Below, in pieces: positions 25,100 through 38,500 of a DNA stretch of 64,000 nucleotides. How positions within the stretch are numbered: position 1 is the stretch's first letter; every line of letters begins with the position of its first letter. This DNA is from Marchantia polymorpha subsp. ruderalis (Eukaryota > Streptophyta > Marchantiopsida > Marchantiales > Marchantiaceae), in contig AP031357.1 in NCBI GenBank assembly GCA_037833965.1, positions 23,642,001 through 23,706,000 of the forward strand, in the 5' to 3' direction. A model generated the notes under the pieces. It saw nothing but the letters and a program-made list of their open reading frames with translations, was not told the DNA's origin and searched no databases. The translations under genes were made by a program, and so were the position numbers.

Positions 25100-27075
25100 G
25101 ATGCTACGGGAGTCGCCTTATTTCATTGGGCTGTAATGCGGCGGGCGCAGTTGGTAAACCGGACTTTGACTCCGTTCCCTTCGCGGTTCGTTCGTGAGCC
25201 TGGCGGTAAGTACATCTGGACCTGGCCCGGTCACGTCGAGCTGGAACGGAACGGAGCGGGGGTGGATGGAAGGAAGCGCGACGGACGCGGTGCGATGCGA
25301 TGCGATGCGACGGGTGGGAGCGGGAGCGGGACGGGAGCAGGTGAAGCTCGGGGAGGAGGAAGGGAACAGTCGGGCGAAAAAAATGTGGAGAACATGGGGA
25401 GAGGAAGCGCGCCTGGAGCGAGGGGAATAAATCACCAATCACGCAAAGTCGCCGGTTTTCGAGCGGAGAGAGCAGCGTTCCGGCGCCCGCTGGGTCGGAC
25501 CGTCGAACGGCACGTCGCGGTCGTGCATTGCGGGCGGCCCCACCCCATGTGCGGCAGCGTCGGAGCCCCGGGAGCCCGCAATCCTTCCCTGCATCGTTCC
25601 GTGGATCCATCCATCCACGCACGCATCCATCCATCTCGCGGGCAAGCCATGAAGCCATCGGGCCAGCCAGCCCGGCCCAGCCCTGCCAGCCGGTGCAGCC
25701 GCGGCCCCCGCGGGCCCGCGCCACCCGTGTCGTCGGCCTCGGCCCCGACAGTTCAGAGAATTGCAATCGCAGGGCGCGGTAGAGGCAGAGGCAGCGGCAG
25801 CGTCAGCGTCAGCAGCAGCGAGCGAGCTCTGGGTCGCCCACTTGAACAAGAGCCAGCGGAGAGCGAGTTTTCGGATGTATTGCATTGCATTGCTCGGCAT
25901 TGCACCGCCAGCCACCAGCGCCTTGCTTCCTGCGCTTCCGGACACTTTTGGGTGCGAGACGAGGAAAGAGGAGAAGAGCGATTCGAGGGAGAGCGAGTCA
26001 GTCAGTCATTCAGTCAGTCGATCGACCAATCAATCAATCATTCAATCGGTTGGTCGGTCTCATAGTAATCGAGCAATCGAGCGAGAAGCGAGTCGCTCCC
26101 GTGCCTCGACAGTACCAACGAGCGACCAGCAGTAGCCGCGGTTCGTGGTGGTGGTCATCGCCGTCGCCCAATCTCAACAAATCCTCCATCAGCTCGCATT
26201 GATCAACAATATCTCTGCAGCAGCGAGAAAGGCAGGTGCGCTGAGGAGGTCGAGAGCCTGGCGAGGCTGGATTCTGCACGGGACTGGACTGGAACTGCAC
26301 TGGGCCTTCGACGTTCGCCGCTGTGAGTGCGTTCAGATCTATCTGCCTACCTTCTTGCGGCGGTTGGTTTCGGGCTCGGAGCTGCATTGGGCCGGACCGA
26401 AGGAGAGAAGAGAAGAAGAGAGAAGAAGAGAAGAAGAGAGACTGAGCCTACGACTAGTTTGAGAAGGACAGCGAGAGAGAGAGGGTGAAGAGGTTTGTGG
26501 GAGGAGTGTGGTGATAAGTAATAGAGTGGTGAGGTTTTGTGAAGAGAGAACAGAGAGACAGAAAAGAGAGAGTTGGGAACATAATCCTGCCTGCAGTGGT
26601 GGGTTGTTGGTGTTGTGGACTGCAGAGAGAGGTGAAATTCTACCAGAGAGAGAGGTGATACTTTTTTCAGCCCGTCTCGGAGAAAGAAATACAGGAGGCG
26701 AGCGAGGCAAGCAGTAGGCAAGTACGCTACTCCGGCGAAGAATTGGAGTACGGCTGTTAGCTTCGGGAGCGGAGCTGGCGAGCGGTCAACGCCTGGGATG
26801 CACATTGATTGATTCTTCGTGGACGCAAACAATTGGCTCGTTAATCTCTGGGGCCGTTTTACGTGACTTGGAGCGGGCGGAGGGATCAGAATTTTAGCAG
26901 TTTTCGCAGTGTTTACGTGACTGCATTTTCGAAAAGACGGAGGAGTCGGTGCTGTCACTTTTCACCGAACTGAACTGTCACTTCCCGTTCTCGACGGCAG
27001 GTGTTATCTTTTCTTCCTCAGCAATTCAAGCTGATCTACACTTTGATTGGCAAGCTTTACTTAACGAAGCTTGCA
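25100..27075 (+). promoter_or_regulatory. Long GC-rich promoter/leader region of the DUF620 gene
   Basis: GC-rich sequence dense in short tandem repeats: (TGCGA)4 at 25291-25310, CATC repeats at 25606-25635, CAGTCAGT and AATCAATC runs near 25997-26050, and a 40-base GA-rich purine tract at 26401-26441. Long frames are open on both strands at once (plus 25136-26065, minus 25104-25766), low in complexity and mutually antisense. I read them as a by-product of composition, not as genes. The GA tract is of the kind often found in plant 5' UTRs, so the leader may be long. Confidence 0.5.
26401..26441. repeat. GA-rich purine tract
   Basis: About 40 bases are almost entirely G and A, in GAGAA and GAAGA units, within the presumed DUF620 leader. 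Confidence 0.9.
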
Positions 27076-27163
27076 ATGGCGGTACGAGCAGCCATTCAAC
27101 TGCTGCCTGCTGCTATGATCATAGCAGAGTATGCGGCTCAGCTCCACACTGCTCCTGAGGAGG
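27076..27163 (+). CDS. Possible extra N-terminal exon of the DUF620 gene
   Basis: ATG at 27076 in good context (TTGCAATGGCG) opens 29 codons plus one base, then meets a strong donor (GG|GTAAGTA at 27164). Splicing to the acceptor CAG ending at 27306 continues in the same frame straight into the DUF620 ATG at 27336. This adds 40 residues: a hydrophobic Ala/Leu/Ile stretch followed by a basic RRKQSRR segment. Whether it is used, or is an in-frame leader with the main start at 27336, cannot be decided here. Confidence 0.4.
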
Positions 27164-27335
27164 GTAAGTAGACGGACGTACAGATTGACAGCGCGGAGCA
27201 TTGTGGTCTTGTGGGTTCCTCTCTAGACCTGAGGGTGCCAATTACAAGCGAGGAGCGTGGATAGTACTTCAGTAGTGTTTCCTCCACAAATTACCGTGCA
27301 ACGCAGGCAGGAGGAAACAGAGTCGGAGAGCAAGC

Positions 27336-29252
27336 ATGTTGTTTAAAAAGAATGGAGGCGGTTCTTCGGGCCGCAATGGATTGGGGCGCTCAGGAAGCGT
27401 GCGACCAGTGGGGGACAAGGAGTGCAGAATGCTGGCACCCGTGAGCGAAGGACCCACACCCGAGGGGTTCGAGAACAACAAACAGCGCAAGGATGGAGCC
27501 TGGAATCAGATGTGGCAGAAAACTAGTCTCCACTTTTTCGGTAACAAACGTGCGGACCTGCGCATGCTTCTGGGCGTTCTTGGCGCTCCCTTGGCCCCCA
27601 TCCCCGTACCCGGCGCCGTCAAAGAGATCACTCCTCCCCGAGCTTCTCCCAAAGACACTGACATTGTACGCTCTCTTTCTTCTTTCTTCTCTGATCTGCC
27701 TCGTTGATCGTCATTGCACGTCTCGTTTCGTCAGGTTCTCTTCGCACTTGCGCCGTTGTCAAGTCGCCGTGGAACACTTTCTTGGCATGATGCTGTAATT
27801 GCTGTCGTCGTCTAGTCTTTCAGTATTCTCTCCACTCGTATCAAGACTGTGATTGGCCGTTACTCTTTCACTTCGCCCTGCTGCGAGCGACGTTATCGAG
27901 CGCGGATGTCGTCGTGCTGTCATCACTGGTGGGCAGGCTGCAAGGCGAGCCTAGGAAGGAAGGGAAGGCTGACGAGATTTGTAATGGCTTGGTGTGAACG
28001 CAGGAAGCGTCTTCTGCGCAGTACATTCTACAACAGTACATCGCCGCCACCGGGGGCTCAAAGCTCCAAAACTCAATCTACAATTTCTTCGCTGCAGGCA
28101 AAGTGAAAATGCTTGCGTCAGAGTACGAAACAGCGAACAAGCTAGTTCGACCGAGGAGTACAGCCAAGGCAGCTGAGGTCGGGTGGTTCAACTTGTGGCA
28201 AATGCAGCCCAACATGTGGCTCGTCGACGTGGAGCTGGAGGCTGATGGTCACAGAGTGCATGTGAGCGCCGGATGCGACGGCAAGCTAGTGTGGCGCCAT
28301 ACCCCGTGGTTAGGAGCCCATGCCTCCAAGGGTCCTGTCCGACCTCTTAGGCGAGCTCTTCAGGTGCCGCACCTTCTCCCTCGATGTACCTGCGTGGACA
28401 TGCTCCCAAGCCCGTCGTGGCCTTGATTGTATGCCAATTGAATGCTTGCTTGCTCTGTGATCGGAACCAGGAGGGCGAGAGGTCTTTTACTTCCGGAACA
28501 GTGCCGAATTTAAGATAATGTACATGGTCACTGTCGCTCTCCAGGGCCATGACGATGTATTACTTGTCAGAGGTCCGCGTGGACTGCGTATGAGAAGCGT
28601 TTTGTTCGTCCGTGTGACTGAATTTGGAGATTGGTTGTGTGGACAGGGATTGGACCCGAAGACAATTGCCACCATTTTCACGAATGCTCGATGCGTCGGT
28701 GAGAAGAAAATCGACGACGAAGACTGCTTCACTCTGAAGTTGGCCACGGATCCGGACACGCTGAGTTCACGGAGTGCAGGACCCGCTGAGATCATTCGCC
28801 ATGTGCTTTACGGGTACTTCAGTCAGAAGACGGGTCTTCTGGTTCGTATAGAGGACTCGCATTTGACTCGAATTCAGAATCATGGAGAGGACACCATCTA
28901 CTGGGAAACGTCGATCGAGTCGACGTTGGAGGACTACCGGGAGGTGGATGGACTGACCATAGCGCACGGGGGGAAATCGGTGGTGACGCTCTTTAGATTC
29001 GGAGAGGTGGCCATGAGCCAGGTGAAGACGCGCATGGAGGAGGTGTGGACGATCACGGAAGTGGCACTGAATGTACAAGGAGTCTCGAACGAAACATTTC
29101 TACCGCCCGCCGACATTCGATCGAGCCCCATAAGCGAGGCGTGGGAGCTTCCGCATGGGGAGAGAGGGAAAGGAGGTGCCGGCCGGTCCCGAGTTGCCGC
29201 CGTGGACAAGCCCCTGGACGAGGACACAGTCATATGGAGGGTGGAAGTTTGA
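27336..29252 (+). CDS. Plant DUF620 family protein
   Basis: Three exons in phase 0 (27336-27665, 28004-28363, 28647-29252) encode 431 residues. The family is found in plants and has no established biochemical role; some members are linked to membranes or disease response, so I assign none. Family landmarks are clear: a short Gly/Ser-rich N-terminus, then LAPVSEGP, a stretch ending LLGVLGAPLAPIPVPG, SSAQYILQQYIAATGG at the start of exon 2, KLVWRHTPWLG, GLDPKTIA at the start of exon 3, CVGEKK, GPAEIIRHVLYGYFSQKTG, and VTLFRFGE near the C-terminus. Length and order match the family. The intron between exons 2 and 3 happens to be open from 28518, so intron retention would not at once add a stop. 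An upstream exon may add 40 in-frame residues (see the 27076-27163 entry). Confidence 0.93.
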
Positions 29253-29500
29253 GAGAATGATGATGAAACAGAGAGTATTTGAAACAATCGTTATATATGC
29301 ACAGCATACACATCTTTGTTGTATCTACATTTATAAGCGCTGAGACTGGGACCGTGTTTCTTCCTGTGTGGTGAGAGAGCAGAGCTGAATCAGTTGCATG
29401 CCCAGTTTGGCGAGATCGGGCCTGAAGCTCAGCAGGGCAATTTTGGATGAGAAATGTTAGGTGGCAAAGAAGCAGAAAGCCCTTTTTGCAGCATTCTCGG
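29253..29500 (+). other. DUF620 3' flank, probable 3' UTR
   Basis: No coding content is seen. The stretch runs up to the hairpin at 29501-29545. Confidence 0.5.
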
Positions 29501-29545
29501 GATAAACCTTCACCAGCTGCGTCTCAGAGCTGGTGAAGCTTTATC
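29501..29545. repeat. 18 bp hairpin downstream of the DUF620 gene
   Basis: Arms 29501-29518 and 29528-29545 pair with one mismatch around a nine-base loop. It lies about 250 bases after the stop codon, so it may be in the 3' UTR or near the transcript end. Confidence 0.8.
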
Positions 29546-32500
29546 CTCTGAAGTGCGGTTAGAATAATAAGCATTGACGGATGTGGGGGCTGCCTACACA
29601 CAAGAGATTCTTGATGTAACATATCATAGGAATGGTTCTTTGAGACCTGTACACTAGCGGGTCATCGCATTTCCCAAGCAGACTGCAGGAAGATATCATG
29701 ATGGTGGAAATTGTGAGTGACAGCTCGGGGAGACGCATGCTCGCGTGCATGTATCCCCTTACTGAAGGAAGGATGGCCGCCATCTCTACTGAAATCTAGT
29801 TGAACTTTTAAGAGATTGGAGAGAGTGAGAGAAAGAGAGGGAGAGGGAGAGGGAGAGATGGGTGCAAAAAGAGAGAAAGTGCTAATTAAAGTCTTAAATA
29901 GCAGAATCTCAGTATGTAGGGTACATATTGCTTAGTTTCTTTTGGAGCTGTTGTGGAAGCTGTATAAATAATCAAATGACCGATAATCCTGGTCAGACTC
30001 CACTTTTTCAATTTGAACCTTCATAATATACCTGTTACCTGTTCATGCAGATTGGATCAGACCTACCAGATATTGACACATATCTGGCTGCCGATTTGGG
30101 TTGGTTATGATATTCCTCCTCTCTCTTCTCTGACTAGAACCCCGTGCCTGGGAAGCAAGCAGTGCAGTGCCTTCGCCCATTCCTCTCTCGATAGTGCGTC
30201 TCCGTGAAGAAGTTCGGGCACTGCCAGCTAGAGTCGGGTCCTCCAAAGCGGACCTCGAGTTTCAACATGTGTTCCTATCAAGAATCATTGAAAATCTTTG
30301 ACACGAACTGGTGATGAGTGTGCGCTGTGTGCGTGCTTTTTGACATTCCTTCGTTTTACGATATGAGGCTATGTGGTGTGTCGTTGTGTGTTTCTGAGTG
30401 AGACTCGTGGGTGAAGATAGATTACGCACGATGCTGGCTGGATGTGCTTGATCGATCTCAACAGCGAAATCGACCTTCAATGTATTCGGCCTTGGACTGA
30501 CTCCCTCCTCCACCATATCGACACCCTTCGTTGACATGGGATTTGGTCTTCGACCTTGTGTTGACCTGCAGTGTTGACCTGGCCTACGCCCACATCCATG
30601 ACTCTATGGCCGTGGGGATAACGAGGCCACTTTTTCTCTCCTCGATAGCCGGAGTAGGATCTATCGACTATCCTTCTAGTCTCTATGCAGCACAGCACAC
30701 TCATCTGTGTGGATGCTGTCAATACTGATCCCTTCAAAAGGTCTTCACTTATGAAAACCCATGTGATGATTTCCACTGAAAACTGCACTTCAAGGGCCGC
30801 CGCTTTCATTGCAGCTACTTGTGTGCTGTAACGTAACGTAGGTCTCGAGCACCCTCACCTCACCTCACAAACCCTGACTGACAAGAAAACGGCGATTTTT
30901 CTTCCTTACATTCCTCTCCTTCAGAGAATTAATGAATCGTCGACCTTCGACGGCAAATCCGCTTCCAATGGGAAACAAAATGATTTCGACCCTCGACCTT
31001 TGACCTTGACCCCGCTCATTCTGCGTCAATGTCAAAATGGGATCGAGAGATGAACTGCACGCTTGAGAAATTTCTCACTCAAGAATGGCGGAGGAGGAAG
31101 GCCTTTAGAGATGGGATGGTTGTACACTCTCGAGAGGCCTCCGCCTGCCGCGTTCCCCGATGGAGATGCGCACCGTCGAGGTGTGTAACGAAACGCATGG
31201 AATTAAGAACTGGTGGCGAGCGGTAGCGTCCGGGGCCAGTTGGCGCTCCGGCCGTAGGTCACGACGATGACATGAACAGGAGTGCAGAAGTTCAGCGGCC
31301 GTCGGCTCGGAGCAACTTGCTCGACCCGCAGTCGCAAACCGAGGGCGCCCATGTCCCTCCCTGCGACGACGACGACCGACGGGCTGGCCATACTGTTCTC
31401 CGCTCGCTGCGAGCATCTTCCGCCACCTCGCCCCATCCCGGCGCTTCTCCTGCTGCGGAATTGCACCCACGCACGAGGACGGCGAACTCCGAAGACGCAC
31501 AGCCAGCCTCGGATTTCTCGCCATCTTGCTCTGCGCTGCTCCAGCGCACAGTCTCGACACCATCCCCTCATTCCTTCCGTGCCGGGAGCCGATAAAATAA
31601 TCTTATTCGCTGCGGGGTGTTCATGAAAGCTGTGGCCCCGGCCCGGGCCCGGGCACGGGCCCTGGCCCTGGCTCTGGCCTCGGCTATGGGCTCTGAGCCT
31701 GTGGCTATGCCACTGCTTTGGGTCAGTCGGTCGGTCAGACAGACAGGCAGACATGTCTGTCAGTCAGCTGTCCAAGAGAGCGAGGGTTAGATTCTCTCAG
31801 CTCTCACTCTCTCACTCTCTCTCTCGTGAACATGTTCGTCAGAAGCACTGACTCCGCAGCGGATTCTGGAGCTTCCTCCTCCCTCTGTCTCCGACTCGTC
31901 TGCTCTCTCTGTCTCGACCCAGAGCCTGCACCAGTTGCAGTCGCCTGTGCCTGTAAAGTCGTACCCCTACTACTTCGTCTACGTCCACTACTACCTCTAC
32001 CTCTACCACTCCCACCTCCCACCTCCTACCCCTATACCACCACTACCAATACTGACTGTGGCTAAATATACCGATCTACGATCGACTGTCCTCGAGTGGA
32101 AGCCCTTGGCAGTAGACTCTCTCCCTCCACCTTTGCACATTATTGAGATTTTTCTCACTTCACCGGGACCCTTACAAGTACAACTGAGAGTTCAGTGGTT
32201 GGGTTTTCTGTAGTCTTTGACGATGTGAATTTTCTTCAAACTGCGCTTGTGGATGGTTAGTCACGAGATATTATCTAGTTTCTCTTTTCTGAGTGGTGAA
32301 AAAATAGTTCTCTTGCACGAAGACGGGTAATCTGGGAAGAAGGAGGTGACAGTTGTAGTCAGTCAGATAGAAAATGTAGGATGCAAGTAGCTCGTGTATT
32401 TTTGCCAAGGAACAATAAAACCAGAGCTTGCTCTGATAGAGATAGAGGGTAAAAGAGACATGAAGAAACCTGGATAAACATTTAGAGATTCAGCTCCCAG

Positions 32501-35500
32501 AGACTAGCCTGTATCCGTACGTTGAGCCCCCATTCTAGCTCTGCAACGCTCTGATCAGCTCTGCAAAAAGCGTAGAACATACTCAGCAGGCAAGGCTGGC
32601 AGGCACCCATAATCCCATGGTCCCATGGCCGTGTAACGGTCATGTGGACAGTGGATTCGTCCAGGGGGAGAATACAATTATGTAGCAGCGGCACTTCATA
32701 GCCTCGGCTTCGATCATATGGCTTACTTACTTACTTACTCACTCACTTGCTTGCTGTACTGGCCAGTAGTTGGGTACCCGTGCTGAGTGCAGGTGGTCGT
32801 GTACTTGTTGTTTGCTCCATGAGTCCATGCTCATGCGTTTCCTATTTGTTGAATTTCGTTCTGGGCATTATTATTCGCTCACTCTCGGTACGGGGTCAGC
32901 AGTGGGCCTGGGGATGATATCGCAGGGAATTGTGTGATTTCCGGGTTCCAGTTTCCACAATCCGCTCGACTTTCCAAATTGGTTTCCGGCTCTGGAACTG
33001 AATAAGTTCGGAGCTTGAGAATCTAGTCGATGGTCTTTCATCAGAATGAATTTAATGTATTCATCATTTTCTTGTGAGCTGAAGGTGGCGGCAGGCCTTG
33101 CTGATGATGTTTTTTTTATCATCATGGGATGAAGTATTTACTTCTCTGTTGGGCAAAAAGGGGAAACAACTTTTTCAGAGGAAAGAAGTCCAAGGAAGTG
33201 GCAGTGTCACCTAAATGCATCTGAGCTTCCCCGAGTTGACGAAGGAGATGAAACATGGGCAGGGATATGTAAGACGAGTGCGTGGAGTCAGCTACACTCG
33301 ATGGATTTGGAAGATGGAGAGATTGAGATGGAAACGCAAATGCTTGCCTTAATTTTCTTTTCTTAATTTATCAATAATAAAAATAGGGGAAATGTTTTTA
33401 TCAGACTTGTTTTTCCTTCTTTTTTTTCCGAGTTACTGGAGCTGGCCTGGCCTCCCATGAAAGTTGGTATCTTCGGCTGTTTCTGGCACCGTTTCCGGAG
33501 GGCTGGGCTTGCGGATCGAGCTTCATGAGCATAGTATGCACTATTTCCATCGACGTGTGAGCTGGAATGGTGCCTCTCGCGCTTCACCCCCTACGAATGC
33601 CATTTGCTGTGAACTGGATGCACAATTTCCACAATTTCCACAAGGGCCGTATGAATCCAAGCGAGCCCGACAATCACTCGCTCTCCCACACAAGGCGGAG
33701 GCAGAAGAACAGTGAAGTGAAAACAAACATTTATCCAACCCTCCAGTGATGCTGTGATTCAGCCATGCAGATAAAACTGCCCATTATCATGAAAGTGTTG
33801 GAGCAGTGCGTCAAAGCGACTTTTGGTTCGCTCGCTCGCTCGCTCTTGCTTTCCGTCACTTGGTCTCAGGCTTTTCTCATCATCTTCATGATGAGCTTTG
33901 TTTTCTTCTTACGTTGTGAACCGTTACCTCGGTATCTGGTCTCCCCAGGCGACGAGCTCATTGGCTCTGCTGAGCACCCCAATGCCCCCACCCCATGGCC
34001 GAACCGGCAAACTTCATGAAAAGGCTTTCCTTCTTTTCAAGACATCGGTGCCATTAAAGGCCTTGTGGCAATTGTTTGGACTCCATTATGATAACTAACG
34101 ACTTTTAATGTGTCGAATAGGGCTCTGAAGAGCCACTTTTACGATCAGTATGTAAGAAGAGGAAATGGAGGATGTAAAACATCTACCCCGCGAGAACGGC
34201 CACTAGAAACTCGTTCCCCTTGGAGACCTCATGCCTGGTTCAATAACTTGCTATCTATCTCTCCGATTGCACTTCGAACGTAGCTTGCATGAAAGTGATG
34301 AGTTCGATTAGAAAATGAAGCTTCAAAACAAGCATGAAATAGGTCTTTTGAAACAGAGAGTTTCTCATAAGTTGTTATGCTACAAAGCAAATGCATTACC
34401 GTCAGTATTTTTTCCAATCGACGGTTATCAAGCTTGGAGATGCTGCATGCATCCCCAAGGCCATTGAAGTGAAAATGTTTTCAAATCCTATCACTTTAAT
34501 AATCTCTAGCAAATTTGAACAGCATTTAATGATGTCGGTTGGAACTGGGTCTTGACCGGGTCCTACGTTGACATGTAAAGTTTAGTTCAGAAAATGGAGC
34601 CTAAACCCTTGTCCTACCCCAACGATGGCAGAAACAACCTCTTGAGTGGTGGGTGGCAGGCATGTGTAGCTTTACTTTAAATTTTAAAATGGCAGCATGA
34701 CAATACACTGTAGGCTTAAACACGCTCGATTGACAAACCTGGATCAATGCCAATAGGATGCAACGCTATAGTGGAAATGTGGATTGTGGTGGGTAATCTT
34801 TACAATGGTGGGACTGTTCTAGGGATCAATAATGATGGGCTATGCACTTGCAAGAAGAGGTCTATTCACTGCCTCAAAATTTACCTTGAAGTGCAGGCCA
34901 TTACATTTGAATCAAGTGCATTGTGTTTCTCAATTGGCTGATCCGGTATAACCTGCTGGAAGTAGATCAATTTGAGATTTGAAGTAGTTCATTTCATTCC
35001 CATAAAAGGACGAGAGGAGATTGGAGCTGGAAGTATCTCGCTTGACGGTCGTTAACATTGAACAGAAGAGGATGTTATGGATTTTATAGTTTTCAAAAGA
35101 TATTTCCAACGAGGGCAGAAAGAATAAATGATTCGAGAGAAATCTCGAGCAAAGAGTTAAACTGAGGGCTATGGGTTAGAAAAGCAAAAGCACGTTTGGA
35201 CATGGACGAAAAGAGGCCGTCCGTCCGTCCGTCCTCATGCAGAAAAGAAACCGAGTCCTGGCTCCAGGGACTGGTGCCAGTGCAGGAGTAATCATCCTGA
35301 AGTTGCCAAATCCCCACTTTTTTATTGTAAGCTGCGTACATTGACTTCCTTCTACAACAGGGCCATGAATCATGAATGAATGAATGAACGAATCCGGCCG
35401 GCCTCATCGTACACGCGTGCACCTCCACTCTCTACCTCGGCACAACAAATTTGCATGAACCCAGACTCCAAATCAATGCCTTTCTCTTTCTCTTTCTTTC

Positions 35501-38500
35501 TCTTTCTCTCTCTGGGCCAGAGGGAGGGAGGGATGGTGAGCGATCTGACACACCTCACTGTAACAACACCCTGGAGCTGAAACAATGCATCATCCACTCT
35601 CAGGGGCATGCGTTCCCTTTGACTCACAGCCCCCAGAAACGAAACAAAACAAGAGAAATGCCTCCCCAAACATAGCAAGCAAGCGAACGAGCGAGGATGC
35701 ACTCTTCCTGCACACGGCAACAAGTCATCAGATTTGGACGGGTTCGACGATCTGCCACTGCATGAATCTTATCTCGCTGAGGGCAGCTGAGGGCAGCTGC
35801 TGCCGCAGTTACTATTATCATCCGGAGATAGATTCTCCTGCTCCTCCTGTAGTGCAGTAGCAGTAGCAGTTCTCCTTCTGCACAGGGTGGCCAGATTTTC
35901 CATGGTGCGCTCTGTGGTCACGTCCACGTTGGGGCCCTTGGAGATGGTGGTTCGGTTGCGAGAGAGATAGCTACAGTATGGACAAGATCCACAGCTATCT
36001 GATGTGCCTGCCTGCGTGGTGAGGAGGGCCATGATTTTGCGGGTGCCGGTTCTATATTCCCGCCCACCTCGTACACCTCGTACACCAGCACCACACCCAA
36101 CTGCCTACTACTCGCCCTTCAGTCCCCCGTAGATACGTCCACTATGATCTAAACTGGGAAGGGAGTTCGAGAGTTCGAGGGGGGAGGTGTCAGAGTCAGA
36201 GAATGGTGGCAGAGTGATACACGGAGCAGCTGTCGCTTCTTAAAAGGCAACGCGACAACTGAAGCTGACAGAGAGACGACAGGAAGGGAATTCCCAGCTC
36301 CGCTTGCTTGCTTGCTTTTGTTGAGCTCGTCCCGACGTGAGGAATCCGAGGGGAGGTGCCGACCATACGGAGTAGTCCTCCAGTTTGTACTGTATTCCAC
36401 TACAGCAGTTCTGTTCTGTACAGATCCACTTTGTTATCCAAGGATTGTGACGCATTTGGACTCGCATGCATTCCATAGAATTGCGTTGCATTGCATTGCA
36501 CTCCATTGGATTGGATTTCCTTGCTCTGGTTTGCATGGAGAGCATCTTGCAGGCCAGCCTATGGAGCAGCAGCAGAAGCAGGAATGGTAGCGAGGCGTGT
36601 TTTTTTAGAGGGGTCGATGTTGGTGGCAGGCAGGCAGGCAGGCTGGCCATAGGTTTAGGTCCAACTGCTTTCGCATCTCAGATCTGGGCATTTGTAGGTT
36701 TCCTCGTCCCATTCCACTGCATGACATCGAGCTGAAGCGTTTGTAGCTGCAATGTCCAAAGCTTTCCGAGTCAATCGCTTTTGCTCCTTCCCTTTGCTCA
36801 ACTGCTTTCGCGGCTCTCGTTCGGAGGCTGCCACATTGCATTGCACTGCATCGCTACGAGGGATCTCGGGTACAGCAATCTAACGAACTTCAAGGCTTAG
36901 CTTCCTATCAATGGATCAGTGGGTGGAGGGGCATGCCCATGCACCCACATTTTGTGATTTTGTTCCGTAGCTTCCCTTGTTTGGCGTCCTACTGCTTTGG
37001 AGTTTGTACTCTTAGGCTAGGAGGCTCTTTTGAGATTGCATTTGAGTGCATCTCCAAAGCCAGCTTTATGACTCTGCTTTACCAATTCCCCCTTTTTAAA
37101 ATTCTATAATGGTATAAACTATCCTCGATAATTCACGATTCTACCACTTGTTCACTGCTCCTGGCACCTCGTCTTCGGCAGGAATTGCTTCTCTCGATAA
37201 AATATGTATATTTTCTTTTGCGTTGTTTTTATGTTGGGAGCGATTGATTGCATGGTATTTTGGGAAGGCCAAGTGAGCAACAGGAAAGTACAACTTCAAG
37301 CTTTGAGATCTCCAGCATGTGCTCCTGCCCCTTCCTACCCTTCTCTCTCTCTCTCTGAGAAATTGCGTCATGTGGGCTCCAAAAGATCCCTTCACCCTGA
37401 AGCCAATCCTCTTCTTGCAACACAACCGACAATCTGAAGCCTCGGGGCACAAAGTTGCATGAGTATCGATCGACCTACGTCATAATGATTTCTGCTTGTA
37501 CGAGAAAAACTCTCCAAAAGACGAATCAGCTCGAAGCTACCCGAGTTCATGGCGAGGAGATTATATAAAGATTGGCAGCACATGGCAGCTGGCAAAAGGT
37601 AGTGAAAGGGGAGATTCATTTCGAGAAAAGTCCAGTCCATGGAGCGAGAAGGCGCATCTACAGCACCATGCATGCAGCATGTTACTAGCTAATCATCGTG
37701 TGAATAACATAAAATCTCCAGCTCTCTCATCTTTCTCTACTCAGAGAGCAGAGAGTGCCTCCCTCCCTCTGAGCCTCAAGCTCGTCAACTAATTTCCTTG
37801 GGAGCTCGATCAACTCCAACATTCAAGCGAGCTCTTCCTCAGACTTGTCACATCTTTTGGAGGTCCAGAAAGGCTGCACCGACCTTCAATTTCTAACCCG
37901 TCCAACAAGCACATTGCAAGCACATTTCAGGAGCATACAAAATTGCATCCTCATCTCGACACTTGCTTGCTCGCTTGCCAAACTGATGATGATGATGATT
38001 TCAGTCGAAGAAACCGTACCAGCAAGCATCAGAGTGGTTCGGCTTAATGCGGTGGGTACGTAACAAGGAATTATTCGTCTACGACCCAGCTAATAAATAC
38101 GACACCTTACACCACTCGAAGACGACTCCAACGGATTGCACTGCAACACCAGCAGCAGTGCATGCAATGCCATGCCATGCCATGCCTGAAGTACCACGAA
38201 GGTGTTATTCTTATCAGCCTTTTAATACCAGTCCTCAGGGGGAAAAATGGGCCTGGCAACGGACCGACAATTCATGAAAGGCAGGGCCCAAGGCCGAAAA
38301 TTTCAGCATGGACACCGAGTGGTATGTAGATACCGGAGATGAACACAATCGGCACGAGACTGGAGAGATATGGTATAGCTCTCCAAGCACTCGCTGCCTT
38401 GATGGCGGAATGAATACAAATGACATGTCTGGCCTGAACAAAATGTGCAGAGCCGGAGCTTTGTTCTGCCCAAGAAGGGGAACGGGAAGGGAACGGGAAG

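Noticed and set aside
25104..26065. Long open frames on both strands (309 codons plus, 220 codons minus)
   Set aside because: They overlap antisense, are Arg/Ser/Pro/Gly-rich and full of simple repeats, and have no domain. GC-rich DNA lacks stops, which explains them.
28518..28646. In-frame extension before DUF620 exon 3
   Set aside because: It lies in an intron with clear donor and acceptor; the family has no such insert.
31203..31754. 183-codon minus-strand frame with overlapping plus-strand frames
   Set aside because: Low complexity and mutually antisense in a GC-rich patch with GGCCC repeats; no family or splice evidence.
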